64,000 bases of DNA from Gemmatales bacterium. Lineage in GTDB: Bacteria; Planctomycetota; Planctomycetia; Gemmatales; Gemmataceae. The notes under the pieces were generated by a model, which was given only the letters and a program-made list of their open reading frames with translations, was not told the origin of the DNA and searched no databases. The DNA is taken from contig BPJP01000006.1 in assembly GCA_026004675.1 (NCBI GenBank), forward strand, positions 62,001-126,000, written 5' to 3'. Below are positions 17,222 to 27,114 of the stretch, piece by piece. The position numbers and the translations under genes are program-made. The stretch's first letter is position 1. Each line of letters starts with the position of its first letter.

Positions 17222-20032
17222 ATGAAAATCCGCATCTTGCTGACGTGGTTCTTGGTCATTCCTCCTATCAGCGACGCCAGCGAACCAAAAGATTTCCCGA
17301 AGTCGGCCGACAAACGGCTCGTCGTCGAGAAGTTCGCCAGCGAACCGGATATCGTCCATCCGATCGGCGCCGACTTCGACAAACGCGGCCGGCTTTTAGT
17401 GATCGAGAGCCATACGCACTTCCCGCCGACCGGCTATCCCGGTCCGAAACACGATCGCGTTCGCATCATCGAAGACACCAATGGCGACGGCAAAGCCGAC
17501 CGTTTCCGCACGTTCTTTGAAGGAACCAAAATGACCATGGACATTGCCGTCCATGCCGATGGCAGTGTCTATCTCGCCACACGCAATGAGATTCTCCGCC
17601 TGGAAGACACCGATGGCGACGGCAAAGCCGACGCGAAAAAGCGCATCGTCTTTCTGGATACCAAAGGGAATTACCCCCACAATGGTCTGTCGGGATTGGC
17701 GTTCGATGCAGCGGGCGATCTTTATTTCGGCCTGGGCGAGAATCTCGGGGCGGCGTACAAACTTCACGGCAGTGACGGCAGCGTCATTGCCGACGAAGGA
17801 GAAGGGGGCAACGTCTTCTGGTGCACGAAGGAAGGCAAGAAATTGCGGCGGGTGGCCACCGGCTTTTGGAATCCGTTCGGCGTCTGCATCGACATCTTTG
17901 GCCGAATTATTGCCGTCGACAATGATCCCGACGCCATGCCGCCGTGTCGAATGCTTTATGTCGTCGAAGGCGGCGATTTCGGTTACCAGTTTCGCTATGG
18001 CCGATCCGGTCGGCATCCTTTTCAGTCGTGGAATGGCCAGCTCTACGACACGTTACCGATGATGGCTGGTGTCGGCGAAGGGCCTTGCGAAGTCATCAGC
18101 TACGAATATGCGGGTCTGCCGGACGAATACCAGGGCGATTTCCTGGTCGCTTCCTGGGCTGAACACCGTATCGAACGCTATTCAGTAAAAAGCGACGGCG
18201 CCGGTTTGAAGGCGACCAGGTTGCCGTTCGTTCAGGGTGGCAACGACTTTCGGCCGGTCGGCATCGCGGTCGCGCCCGATGGTTCGCTGTTCGTCACCGA
18301 TTGGGTTCTGCGTGACTACAAGCTTCATGGTCGGGGAGCGATCTGGCACATTCGACCCAGGGTGGCAAAAAGGATCGAACGTTCAAACGACCCGCGGGAG
18401 ACGCTTTTCCATCCCGATCGTCGCATTCGCGAGCAGGCTGCCAGGAAGCTTTGGCAACAAGGAGAGGCAGGCCGAGAATTTCTTCGGCAACAACTCACCC
18501 ATCGCCGCGACCGCGTGCGGGCGGTGTGTTTGGCGACTCTTCTGGCCCATGGCGACCGCAAGTGTGATTGGGAGAAAATTGCTAAAAACGATCCCTCGAA
18601 TGCCCTGCGCGCCTTGGCCGTCGGCGGGTTGATCCAGCGCGGTGACGACGTCGTGGATTTCGTGACAAACAACCAGCCTGCCGAAGTTCGCCGTGCCGCC
18701 CTTGCCGGTCTCGATGCGAACAAGCCGACCGACCGCCAAACCTTGTTCGCCTTGCTTGCGGACAAGGACCCCTACTTGCGGCAGGCGGCGTTACACCGAC
18801 TGGCGCAATTTCCCGACGTGCTGGCGAAGCTCGACGCCGCATCGTTGAAACATCCGCAACAACGCATGGGCTTGCTCCTCGCCTGCCGTGCCAACCATGC
18901 GACAAACCAACTCGCGAAGTTTCTGGCCGACCCCGACCCGGAGGTGCGTTTTTTGGCCGTCAAATGGATTGCGGATGAAAAACTGCAAGCATATCGCCCC
19001 GCGCTGGTCCAAGCGCTGAACGATCCGCGATTGAATGTGCCGCATTATCTGGCTTACGCGACGGCATTGGGCCGGATCGACGGCCGAAAAGTCAGCCAGC
19101 GCGAGATGCACGACTTTTTCTTTGCCCGCCTGACAGATGCAAAGAGTACGCCGGCCGTCCGATTGATGGCCTTGCGTGCCTTGCCCGCCGATTACAAGAA
19201 ACTGACACCGGCGCACCTGGGGAAGATGCTGCAAGCCGATGAACCCGAACTCCGCCTCGAAGCGGTCCGCGTCCTCTGCGAACATCCAAGCAAGCAGAAA
19301 TTCTCTTTGTTGAAGCGAATCGTCGACGACAACGACATGCCGCTGGTATTGCGTTTGCAAGCCGTGGCGGGATTATCGGAACGGGCCGAAGATTACGTTG
19401 CCGACTTGCTCAAATTGGCCGAGGGTGACCATCGGCCATTGCGCGAGGAGGCGTTGCGGGCTTTGGTGCAGACCAAATTGACAGGCGAGCAGAAGAAACG
19501 CCTCGAAAAGCTCGAGCCTGCCGACTTCGTGGCCCGCGTCTTGGGCAAGCCCTTCACGGGCAATCGTCCTGCCGCCGACCAGATCGATGCCTGGCTCGGC
19601 TTGTTGGAAGGGCCGGCGGATGCGGAAGCCGGCCGGCGTATCTTTTTCCATCCGAAACTCGCCAACTGCGCCCGCTGTCATCGCATCGACGGGCGGGGTG
19701 CCGACATCGGCCCTGATCTGTCCACGATTGGCCGAATGGGACGGCGCCATTTGCTCGAATCGATCCTGCAGCCGGGCAACCAGGTCGCGCCGTATTATCA
19801 GGTCTGGGCCTTGACGACCATCGCCGGCAAGTCGTACACGGGCTTGCTCTATCGTACGTACCTGGACGAACAAACCTATATCGATCCACAAGGAAAACAA
19901 TTCAAGGTGAATGCCAAGGAGATCGAAGCCCGGGAAGCCTTGCCGACGTCTTTAATGCCGGACAAACTCGCTGACCAGTTGACCATTCAAGAGTTGCGCG
20001 ACCTGCTTCGCTTTCTCGAGGAGCGGAAATAG
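17222..20032 (+). CDS. PVC-type membrane-bound dehydrogenase / HEAT / cytochrome c protein
   Basis: 936 residues, ATG 17222. A short hydrophobic N-terminus (MKIRILLTWFLVIPPI) looks like a signal peptide. Residues 30-380 form a beta-propeller of the PVC membrane-bound dehydrogenase type, with repeated EDTNGDGKADR/EDTDGDGKADA strands. Residues about 390-780 are HEAT-like helical repeats (for example REQAARKLWQQG, AALAGLDANKPTDRQTL). The C-terminus holds a single haem-binding site, Cys816-x-x-Cys819-His820 in NCARCHRIDG, followed by GADIGPDLSTIGRM and a distal RxYLDEQTYID strand. Such proteins are thought to be exported redox enzymes of sugar or polymer metabolism; the substrate is unknown. It converges on glcF with only 13 bases between stops. 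Confidence 0.88.
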   Translation: MKIRILLTWFLVIPPISDASEPKDFPKSADKRLVVEKFASEPDIVHPIGADFDKRGRLLVIESHTHFPPTGYPGPKHDRVRIIEDTNGDGKADRFRTFFEGTKMTMDIAVHADGSVYLATRNEILRLEDTDGDGKADAKKRIVFLDTKGNYPHNGLSGLAFDAAGDLYFGLGENLGAAYKLHGSDGSVIADEGEGGNVFWCTKEGKKLRRVATGFWNPFGVCIDIFGRIIAVDNDPDAMPPCRMLYVVEGGDFGYQFRYGRSGRHPFQSWNGQLYDTLPMMAGVGEGPCEVISYEYAGLPDEYQGDFLVASWAEHRIERYSVKSDGAGLKATRLPFVQGGNDFRPVGIAVAPDGSLFVTDWVLRDYKLHGRGAIWHIRPRVAKRIERSNDPRETLFHPDRRIREQAARKLWQQGEAGREFLRQQLTHRRDRVRAVCLATLLAHGDRKCDWEKIAKNDPSNALRALAVGGLIQRGDDVVDFVTNNQPAEVRRAALAGLDANKPTDRQTLFALLADKDPYLRQAALHRLAQFPDVLAKLDAASLKHPQQRMGLLLACRANHATNQLAKFLADPDPEVRFLAVKWIADEKLQAYRPALVQALNDPRLNVPHYLAYATALGRIDGRKVSQREMHDFFFARLTDAKSTPAVRLMALRALPADYKKLTPAHLGKMLQADEPELRLEAVRVLCEHPSKQKFSLLKRIVDDNDMPLVLRLQAVAGLSERAEDYVADLLKLAEGDHRPLREEALRALVQTKLTGEQKKRLEKLEPADFVARVLGKPFTGNRPAADQIDAWLGLLEGPADAEAGRRIFFHPKLANCARCHRIDGRGADIGPDLSTIGRMGRRHLLESILQPGNQVAPYYQVWALTTIAGKSYTGLLYRTYLDEQTYIDPQGKQFKVNAKEIEAREALPTSLMPDKLADQLTIQELRDLLRFLEERK

Positions 20033-20045
20033 TTCGCCTCCGAAG

Positions 20046-21356
20046 TTACGAGTCGAGAGCGCGGCCTGAATAACTGGCCCAGAGAGCGTCGATGGTATGG
20101 GCCACGATGACATCGGGGTTGGATTGTCGGAGATGGCGTCCGATTTGCAGGAGGCAGCCGACATTGCCGCTGAAGACGGCCTGAGCTTCTGTGGCAAGGA
20201 TGTGGTCCTTTTTTCGTTCGCCGAGCTTGTGGGCCATTTCGGGTTGGGTCAAGTTGTAGCTGCCGGCGGCGCCGCAGCAGATTTCGCTTTCTGGCAGAGG
20301 GACAAGTTGCAATTCAGGAATCAGTTGCAAAAGCTGTCTTGGCGGCGTGCGAATCTGCTGGGCATGGCAGAGATGGCAGGCGTCGTGGTAGGTCGCTCGC
20401 ATCGGCAGGGGATGCTGCGGGCGAATGGGTCCCAATTCGATCAGGAATTCCGAAACGTCTTTGACTTTGTCAGCGAAGGCTTCTCCCAGTTTTGCCGCGG
20501 TCGTGCTGTGCAACAGATGCCGGTAGTCTTTGAGCATGGCGCCGCAACCGGCAGCGTTGACGATGATCGCATCGACGGCACGGGCAGTAAAAAGATGGCT
20601 ATTTTTCTCGGCGAAAGCTTGGGCCGGCTTCTCTTGGCCTGCATGGTAATGAAGAGCGCCGCAGCAGACTTGAGAACGGGGTATCCAAACGTCGCAGCCG
20701 TTTTTCTGCAGAACGCGGGCCGTCGCCCAATTGGTCTGCGGAAAGATGGCGTCCGCGACGCAGCCGGTGAAAAGAGCGACGCTGGCTCGCCTTTGTCCTT
20801 CGGCGGGTAAATATTCCGGCAGCGATCGGCAGCGCCCTAGCCGAGGCAGCATTTCGTACATCTGCCGAAGCCGGGCAGGCAACAGCTGCAACAAACCCGA
20901 TGCTTCCAATAATCGGTCGAGCCGGGTCCATTGCATGAAGCGGGCTGGGGCCAACGCCAATCGATTCCGAACCGCATAGGGGAAGACGCCGAACAACACC
21001 AGTCGCTGAAACCACGACAAAGACGCCGCCGGTTCGTTCCTGGCCAGATGAATGCGAAACGGCTCGATCAATTTGCCGTACTGCACGCCGGACGGGCACG
21101 CTGACTCGCAAGCCCGGCAATCGAGGCACAGGTCCAGATGCCGGCGGACGTCGGCATTCAAATCGACCCGCCCATCGATCAGCGCACGCATCAGGTAGAT
21201 GCGCCCGCGCGGACTATCCATCTCGGTGCCCAATTCGACATAGGTCGGGCATGCGGACGTGCACAAACCACAGTGGACGCAATCGAGGAGGAGTTCGTAG
21301 TCGATCCCCGCGGCTTGTGCCATCGGCAGGGAAGTTCGTTGGGCCGTGGCCATCAT
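20046..21356 (-). CDS. glcF: glycolate oxidase iron-sulfur subunit (GlcF/LutA-type)
   Basis: 436 residues from ATG 21356; ATG 21353 and a TTG at 21386 are alternatives. Two 4Fe-4S ferredoxin sites are intact: CVHCGLCTSACPTY near residue 27 and CLDCRACESACPSG near 78. Two Cys-rich CCG domains follow, marked by CCGALHYHAG and CCGAAGSYN. The GlcF/LutA/GlpC family passes electrons from glycolate, lactate or glycerol-3-phosphate oxidation to the membrane pool, and the arrangement best fits GlcF. The flavoprotein partners (GlcD/GlcE) are not in the window, so the exact substrate is inferred. Confidence 0.9.
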   Translation of the reverse strand: MMATAQRTSLPMAQAAGIDYELLLDCVHCGLCTSACPTYVELGTEMDSPRGRIYLMRALIDGRVDLNADVRRHLDLCLDCRACESACPSGVQYGKLIEPFRIHLARNEPAASLSWFQRLVLFGVFPYAVRNRLALAPARFMQWTRLDRLLEASGLLQLLPARLRQMYEMLPRLGRCRSLPEYLPAEGQRRASVALFTGCVADAIFPQTNWATARVLQKNGCDVWIPRSQVCCGALHYHAGQEKPAQAFAEKNSHLFTARAVDAIIVNAAGCGAMLKDYRHLLHSTTAAKLGEAFADKVKDVSEFLIELGPIRPQHPLPMRATYHDACHLCHAQQIRTPPRQLLQLIPELQLVPLPESEICCGAAGSYNLTQPEMAHKLGERKKDHILATEAQAVFSGNVGCLLQIGRHLRQSNPDVIVAHTIDALWASYSGRALDS

Positions 21357-21429
21357 ACCACCATGCTCAGGCAATTCGTTTCCCAAGGGGCCGATAACGC
21401 TATCATAGCGATACTGCCCACTTTCTGTT

Positions 21430-22842
21430 TTATAGCAATTCGCGGATTACTTCCCCTTCGGGCAGGATGGGAATCGGCCTGTTGGTCTGGTCTGCAAGGG
21501 TTTTGGAGTAGTCGATCCCGAATTGGTGGTAGATCGTGGCGAGCAGGCAATTGCTGTCCATCGGCTTTTCCGAGGGATATTCTCCCTTCGAGTTGGTCGC
21601 GCCGATGACCTGTCCCATTCGCAAGCCGCCACCGGCAAGGAACACACTCATCGCGCGGGGCCAATGGTCTCGTCCTGGACGCCCCGAAGCGTGCTGGTTG
21701 CGGATGCGTGGCGTTCGGCCGAACTCGCCGCAGAACAGAAACAGCACCCTCTCGTGCAAACCACGGAAGTGCAGGTCTTCGAGCAGGGCGGAAATAGCGT
21801 GATCCAATACGGGTAATTTGATTTTGTACGCTTCGAAAATATGCGAATTCACAGAATGATCGTCCCAGTTGGACGTTCGGCCGACGGACTTGGGCAGCCG
21901 ATAGGTTGCCTGGCATTGCACGAAGCGAACGCCTGCTTCGATCAAACGGCGGCAGGTCAACAGGCTCTTGCCCCAGTGGGTATTTCCGTAGCGTCGGCGA
22001 ACCGCTTCCGGCTCCTTGGACAAGTCGAAAGCGTCTCGTGTCTTGCCGCTGGCCAGCATCTGCACAGCCCGGCGGCGATGTTCGTCCCACGTCTCGACGA
22101 CGGGGGAATGCTCGGCAAAACGCCGAAAACCGTCGATCTGGTCAAGAAGATCCGCGCGCTGCTGTAGCCGAAGGGTCGAATCCACTCCCAATTGCAAACC
22201 TTCGCGACCGTCTTCGGGATGGTAAAGAGGAATCGGATCGTAAGTATTGTTGCCGCTGGCGGAAATGGCGTTATTGGGATAGGGCATAAAGGGAGCGTAG
22301 GCCTTGCCCAGATAGGCCGGCCCACCCCCGTAAAACTGCGTGTTGGCAACAAAAACGGGAACGTCTCGCGCCCGGTTCTCGAGATGCCTGGCGACAATCG
22401 AACCGATCTCTGGATACTCCGAGTTGCGGAGATTGGCTGCGATCGAGGAATGTCCCGTCAAAAACCGATGCGTGCCGCCTGAATGCTCGGCCCGATTGTG
22501 ATGCAGGCTGCGCAACAGCGTGAACTTGTCAGCGTGACAGGCCAGCCGGGGAAAGTGTTCGCAAATCTCGATTCCCGGCACATTCGTTTTGATCGGCCGA
22601 AAGGGACCGCGAAATTCTTCCGGGGCTTGCGGCTTGAGATCGAATGTTTCCAGGTGACTAGGCCCACCATTGGCCCAAAACAAAATGACTGAAAAATCTT
22701 TTGGCGGATTGGCGGACGCGAACAACTGGGCAAGATGCGGACCGGGTACGGAACAGAGCGCTCCCAGACTAAGACCGCCGATCTTCAGCCAAGTCCGGCG
22801 ATCCAGCGGACCTCTGCAAGCAAGGCGCGGATCGTCCCTCAT
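21430..22842 (-). CDS. DUF1501 protein with twin-arginine signal
   Basis: 470 residues from ATG 22842, with GGGAG seven bases upstream. A twin-arginine motif (DRRTWLKIGGLSLG, about residues 14-27) points to export of a folded protein. The body is a DUF1501 domain, a sulfatase/alkaline-phosphatase-like fold: ILFWANGGPSHLETFDLKP, GGTHRFLTGH, WDDHSVNSHIFEAY, FLFCGEFGRTPRIR, RDHWPRAMSVFLAGGG and MDSNCLLATIYHQFGID. In planctomycetes these genes are often paired with a DUF1549/DUF1553 cytochrome-like gene; no such partner is next to it. The Ser/Asp/His metal-site residues are plausible but the reaction is unknown. Confidence 0.88.
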   Translation of the reverse strand: MRDDPRLACRGPLDRRTWLKIGGLSLGALCSVPGPHLAQLFASANPPKDFSVILFWANGGPSHLETFDLKPQAPEEFRGPFRPIKTNVPGIEICEHFPRLACHADKFTLLRSLHHNRAEHSGGTHRFLTGHSSIAANLRNSEYPEIGSIVARHLENRARDVPVFVANTQFYGGGPAYLGKAYAPFMPYPNNAISASGNNTYDPIPLYHPEDGREGLQLGVDSTLRLQQRADLLDQIDGFRRFAEHSPVVETWDEHRRRAVQMLASGKTRDAFDLSKEPEAVRRRYGNTHWGKSLLTCRRLIEAGVRFVQCQATYRLPKSVGRTSNWDDHSVNSHIFEAYKIKLPVLDHAISALLEDLHFRGLHERVLFLFCGEFGRTPRIRNQHASGRPGRDHWPRAMSVFLAGGGLRMGQVIGATNSKGEYPSEKPMDSNCLLATIYHQFGIDYSKTLADQTNRPIPILPEGEVIRELL

Positions 22843-22960
22843 GTCATCTCCCGATCGGGCGACGCCTGAACCCAATTTTCTCTTGCCTACAACGATAACG
22901 CTCGAAAACGCAAGAAGCAATCGTCAAAAACGCCATTTCGCCATTTCGAATGCTGGTCCT

Positions 22961-23698
22961 TCAATGCTGCCTGGTCTTTTCGCGGATCGTCGCCATTCGT
23001 TTCAAGGCCTTCTCGGCTTCCGCCCCGCGATCCAGTCGCTTCAGGCATTCAGCATACGCAGCCAGAACCGGCAGCAGTTCCAGATGATGGGGATGCGAGT
23101 GTTCGAAGCTTTTAATGGCGAGGTTGAGGTGGCGCTCGGCCGCTTCGAAGTCCCCTTTTCGCAACTTGATCTGCCCCAGAGCGAAAAGGCAACGGCCCAT
23201 TTGCTGGGACGCTTTCGGCTCCTTCGTGTAGAGTTTCAATGCCCGCAAAAAGCTCTGTTCTGCCTCATCGATTCGGCTTTGGGCCAGAAAGGTCATGGCG
23301 AGGTTGTGCTCAATATCCGGGTCGCTTTGTCTCTTTTGCTCCAGGATGGCCAGTGCTTCACGATAGAGTCGCTCCGCCTCGGCAAAACGTTTCTGCTCAC
23401 TATATACTCTCCCGAGGTTGTTCAGACTCGTCGTCAAACGAAATTGCGGATCATTGGGCGGCAACCGACGTGCTATGTCCAACGCCTTTTGGAAACACTT
23501 TTCCGCCGTGCCATAGTCGCTCTTCTCAAAAGCCTCCACGCCAGCGAGCCATTGCTTTTCCCATTCCCTGGCCAAATCGGTCGATTTCTGCACGATCGAT
23601 CTCGATTCGATCGCATCAGCGGTTTCGTCTTCGGACGATTGGCACCCCGTCCACAAACAGACCACCGTGAGCAACAACCGAATGCACCGGGACAACAT
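22961..23698 (-). CDS. TPR-repeat lipoprotein
   Basis: 245 residues from ATG 23698. The N-terminus MLSRCIRLLLTVVCLWTGC ends in a lipobox (LWTGC), so the protein should be lipidated and held at a membrane. Residues about 55-235 are tetratricopeptide repeats, with WLAGVEAFEKSDYGTAEKCF, NNLGRVYSEQKRFAEAERLY, ALGQIKLRKGDFEAAERHL and ECLKRLDRGAEAEKALKRM. TPR domains hold protein partners; none can be named. It starts 154 bases from queG on the opposite strand (divergent). Confidence 0.82.
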   Translation of the reverse strand: MLSRCIRLLLTVVCLWTGCQSSEDETADAIESRSIVQKSTDLAREWEKQWLAGVEAFEKSDYGTAEKCFQKALDIARRLPPNDPQFRLTTSLNNLGRVYSEQKRFAEAERLYREALAILEQKRQSDPDIEHNLAMTFLAQSRIDEAEQSFLRALKLYTKEPKASQQMGRCLFALGQIKLRKGDFEAAERHLNLAIKSFEHSHPHHLELLPVLAAYAECLKRLDRGAEAEKALKRMATIREKTRQH

Positions 23699-23852
23699 GA
23701 AGCTCTCGCTTGCAACTGAGGGGATACGATGCTGAAGGGAGTCTGGATACATTGTCCCGGCGACATCGCCACTGTCAAGTTGGCATGACAAGGAAAATGG
23801 AAAGGCGGAGCCGAACTAGCGTGAACTGGCAGCGAACCAGTAGCATAAAGAC

Positions 23853-24896
23853 ATGACCTTCGAGTCGCGAATCAAAGAGCGTGCGCGTGAGCTTGGTTTC
23901 GATCTTGTCGGCGTCGTTCGTGCCACGGAGGCTGACGGATTCGACCGACTGCAAGATTGGCTGGCACAAGGGTATGCCGGCGAGATGCAATACATGTACC
24001 GCCATGCCGAAGCCCGCCGCCACCCTGCGTCGGTTCTTCCCGAAGTTCGCAGCATCATCATGGTGGCCATGAATTATCGGCCTCATGCCTCCACGGCGGA
24101 TGGCAATGACTCGAGCGGTAGGATCGCTGCATACGCTTTGGGAAAGGATTACCACGACGTTCTGCGTACCCGCCTCAAGGCCCTGCTTGGCTGGATGCAA
24201 CAAGAACATCCCGGTTGCCGAGGTCGAGCCGTTGTCGATACCGCTCCGCTTTTGGAACGCGATTTCGCCCGACGCGCGGGGCTGGGTTGGATCGGCAAAA
24301 ATACCATGCTGATCAACAAACGGCTCGGAAGCTTCCTTTTTCTCGGTGCTTTGTTAGTCGATATCGATCTGCAACCCGATCTCCCGTTCGAGCCGAATCA
24401 TTGCGGGAGTTGCACCGCCTGTTTGGATGCCTGCCCGACGCAGGCGTTTGTGCAGCCCGGCGTCCTCGATTCTCGGCGGTGCATCAGCTACCTGACCATC
24501 GAACTTCGCGGTTCGATCGACGAGTCCTTGCGTTCGGAAATAGGGGACTGGTTATTTGGCTGCGACGTCTGCCAGGAGGTTTGCCCCTGGAACCGGAAAG
24601 CCCCAGCCGGTCGGCAACCAGACTTGCAGCCTTTGCCCGAAATAGTGGCCCTTGATGTTGTCGAACTGCTACAGATGGACGAGCAGGAATTCCGCCGTCG
24701 GTTCGGCGCGACGGCTTTGTCTCGCGCCGGTCGTCGCGGCCTGATTCGCAACGCGGCGATCGTGCTGGGCAACCGCCGGTGCGTCGAAGCGTTTGCACCC
24801 TTACGACGACTCGAAAACGACGCCGATCCGGTCATTCGAGAAGCCGCCCAATGGGCCATTTCGCAGATCCTGTCAAGCCAGGGGAAAGAGCGTTAA
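23853..24896 (+). CDS. queG: epoxyqueuosine reductase
   Basis: 347 residues, ATG 23853. The enzyme reduces epoxyqueuosine to queuosine in tRNA, with a cobalamin cofactor and two 4Fe-4S clusters. Visible: RHAEARRHPASVLPEVRSII near residue 50, DTAPLLERDFARRAGLGWIGKNTMLI near 130, then the ferredoxin sites CGSCTACLDACPT (about 188-200) and CDVCQEVCPWN (about 239-249). The last third carries HEAT-like repeats with LRRLENDADPVIREAAQWAI, as in the QueG group. Length is normal for this group. The 3' end runs into a cluster of family A repeats. Confidence 0.95.
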   Translation: MTFESRIKERARELGFDLVGVVRATEADGFDRLQDWLAQGYAGEMQYMYRHAEARRHPASVLPEVRSIIMVAMNYRPHASTADGNDSSGRIAAYALGKDYHDVLRTRLKALLGWMQQEHPGCRGRAVVDTAPLLERDFARRAGLGWIGKNTMLINKRLGSFLFLGALLVDIDLQPDLPFEPNHCGSCTACLDACPTQAFVQPGVLDSRRCISYLTIELRGSIDESLRSEIGDWLFGCDVCQEVCPWNRKAPAGRQPDLQPLPEIVALDVVELLQMDEQEFRRRFGATALSRAGRRGLIRNAAIVLGNRRCVEAFAPLRRLENDADPVIREAAQWAISQILSSQGKER

Positions 24897-25297
24897 GAAA
24901 TGTTATCACCGTTGGCTGACGGCGTTGGTTCAGCGAAAACACCGTTAGTTGACGGTGCCTGCTTTCCTTTGCCGCAGAAGCAGCGGAGGCGGGAAAGGAA
25001 TGGAAGGATGAAACCGGTGCGCTCCTGGCTGTTTCGGTGCGCGCGGGGGCGCGATGGGGATCGAAGAAGAAATCCTTATCTGTTTTGTCTGATTTATCGG
25101 CACCGTCAACTAACGGTGTTTCGAACGAGCGTCGTGGCGTCAGCGCGACGAGCGGACCGTCAACTAACGGTGATTTCGATGAGGGGCGCGGCATCAGCGC
25201 GATGCGGAAGCCGTCAACCAACGGTGGTTGCGTCACGAACCACCGTCAACCAACGGCGGTTTGAGTTTGGAATGGGGGCGTCAGAGCGACAAGCTGT
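24897..25297. repeat. intergenic repeat cluster, family A (locus 1; six copies)
   Basis: The gap between convergent queG and ilvB is filled by a dispersed repeat. Its core is the 18-base palindrome-like CACCGTTAGTTGACGGTG or its complement, with 6-bp CACCGT/ACGGTG arms around TAGTTG. Reverse-oriented copies start at 24907 and 24940, forward copies at 25101, 25155, 25210 and 25241 (the last two degenerate). Between the copies at 25101 and 25155 lies GAGCGTCGTGGCGTCAGCGC, which recurs at locus 2. The stretch 25030-25100 (TTTCGGTGCGCG...) also recurs at 43965-44040. On the minus strand it reads as an 18-residue repeat, PLVDGPLVALTPRRS, but shows no sign of being a gene. Confidence 0.85.
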
Positions 25298-27040
25298 TTA
25301 CGCGCGGATCATGTCGTGCACGGTCATGCCGCTGGGGATCATTGGCAGAACATGTTCTTGGTAGGGGACGTGCACATCGAGGACGTAAGGACCTTTGGCG
25401 TCGAGCATTTCTTCGATTGCGGCGTCGAGGTCCTCTTTGCGAGCGATACTGCGCGCCTGGCAGCCGAACCCTTTGGCTAGCAGGGCAAAATCGGGATAAG
25501 GCGGATGGTCTGGACCGGCACCCAAGTAGGTGTGAGCGCGGTTGCTGGCATAGAAGCGATCTTCCCACTGAACGACCATGCCGAGATGCTGGTTGTTCAA
25601 CAACAACACCTTGACCGGCAGTTTTTCGCAGTAAGCGCAAGCCAGTTCCTGAATGTTCATGAGAAAGCTGCCGTCGCCATCGATATCGATGACGTTTTTG
25701 TCAGGATGAGCAGCCTTGGCGCCGATGGCGGCAGGCAGCCCGAACCCCATGGCCCCAAGCCCGCCGCTGGTCAGCCAGGTCCGTGGACTGCTGAAGCGGT
25801 AGAATTGAGCCGCCCACATTTGATGCTGGCCTACGCCGGTCGTAATGATGGTGTTGTCCAGTTGCTTGCGGTCGCGGACGATCTGCCATAGCCTTTCGAT
25901 CGCGTATTGCGGCAGGATGGCGTCGTCTCGGTCCTGATAGCGTAAAGGCGCTTCTTCGCGCCAGGATTCGATTTGTCGAAGCCAATCAGCGTAGCGGTTC
26001 CCTTTGCCGTTTTCCTCTTGGTTCAGCAGTTCAAGCAACTCTGCGAGGGTCTCTTTGACGTCGGCAACGATCGGAACGTCGGCGACTTTGATCTTGTTGA
26101 TTTCCGAAGCGTCGATATCGACGTGCACGATCCGGCCGTGCTTGGCGAACTCGCTGACCTTGCCAGTGACGCGATCGTCGAAGCGAACTCCCAGAGCCAG
26201 TAACAAGTCGCTGGAATTGATCGCCAGGTTGGCATAGACGGTGCCGTGCATGCCCAGCATGTTGAGGCAGAGAAAATGTTCTGCCGGGAAAGCTCCCAGT
26301 CCGTGCACGGTCATGGCGACGGGAATGCCGGTCTTTTCCGCGAACTCTCGCAACAACGGTGCCGCTCCGGAGGAGATGATACCACCGCCGGCATAGATGA
26401 TGGGACGGCGGCTTTCGCGGATCAATCGTATAGCCGCTTCCAATTGCTCGCGGGTAGCCTTGGCGAAGGGATGGTAGCCAGGCAGATTCATCGGCGGGTC
26501 GTAATCGGGAACGATGGCCCGCGTTTGCACATCCTTGGGAACGTCGATGATGACTGGCCCGGGTCGGCCGGTGCTGGCAATGTAAAAAGCCTCTTTCAAA
26601 ACGCGTGTCAAATCTTCCGTCCTTGTGACCAAATAGTGGTGTTTGGTAATGGCCCGGCAGATTTCAATCGTAGGCGTTTCCTGGAAAGCGTCCGTGCCGA
26701 TCACCGATGTTCCCACCTGACCGGTAATGGCCACCAGTGGAACGGAATCCATTTTGGCATCGGCAAGGCAGGTAACGAAATTGGTTGCGCCGGGTCCGCT
26801 GGTGGCGACACAGACGCCGACCTTGCCGGTACTTCGGGCATAGCCTTCGGCAGCGAAACCGCCACCTTGCTCGTGTCGCGGCAGGATCGTACGCAACCGA
26901 TGTTTTTGCCGCGTCAATGCCTGGTGGATGGGCATGCTGGCGCCTCCCGGATAGGCAAAGACCACTTCGACGCCGTGGTTCACCAGACATTGGACAAGGA
27001 TATCGGCCCCCGTTTGCGTGGATGGATGGTCACCGTTCAT
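25298..27040 (-). CDS. ilvB: acetolactate synthase large subunit
   Basis: 580 residues from ATG 27040; a GTG at 27052 is in frame but sits almost on the ribosome site, so ATG is preferred. This thiamin-diphosphate enzyme joins two pyruvates (or pyruvate plus 2-oxobutyrate) in branched-chain amino acid synthesis. The catalytic Glu region is [17 protein letters not shown], the FAD/central domain has [14 protein letters not shown], and the ThDP/Mg site is [14 protein letters not shown]. Other family blocks are [15 protein letters not shown] and [16 protein letters not shown]. No ilvN or ilvC lies beside it. Its 3' end faces queG across a repeat cluster. Confidence 0.95.
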   Translation of the reverse strand: MNGDHPSTQTGADILVQCLVNHGVEVVFAYPGGASMPIHQALTRQKHRLRTILPRHEQGGGFAAEGYARSTGKVGVCVATSGPGATNFVTCLADAKMDSVPLVAITGQVGTSVIGTDAFQETPTIEICRAITKHHYLVTRTEDLTRVLKEAFYIASTGRPGPVIIDVPKDVQTRAIVPDYDPPMNLPGYHPFAKATREQLEAAIRLIRESRRPIIYAGGGIISSGAAPLLREFAEKTGIPVAMTVHGLGAFPAEHFLCLNMLGMHGTVYANLAINSSDLLLALGVRFDDRVTGKVSEFAKHGRIVHVDIDASEINKIKVADVPIVADVKETLAELLELLNQEENGKGNRYADWLRQIESWREEAPLRYQDRDDAILPQYAIERLWQIVRDRKQLDNTIITTGVGQHQMWAAQFYRFSSPRTWLTSGGLGAMGFGLPAAIGAKAAHPDKNVIDIDGDGSFLMNIQELACAYCEKLPVKVLLLNNQHLGMVVQWEDRFYASNRAHTYLGAGPDHPPYPDFALLAKGFGCQARSIARKEDLDAAIEEMLDAKGPYVLDVHVPYQEHVLPMIPSGMTVHDMIRA

Positions 27041-27114
27041 ATGCTCGCACACTCCAAGTACAGATCAGCCATTTATTATGCATGCTGACACGGTGATCGT
27101 CGAGAGACAGGCAT

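Noticed and set aside
24832..25236. 134-codon frame on the minus strand with PLVDG repeats
   Set aside because: It is the family A repeat read as protein. The related frame at 43819-44187 shares only the repeat units, and there is no ribosome site or conserved start.
24907..25258. CRISPR array from the evenly spaced palindromes
   Set aside because: The spacers are conserved between units and between loci, so they are part of the repeat, and no cas gene is nearby.
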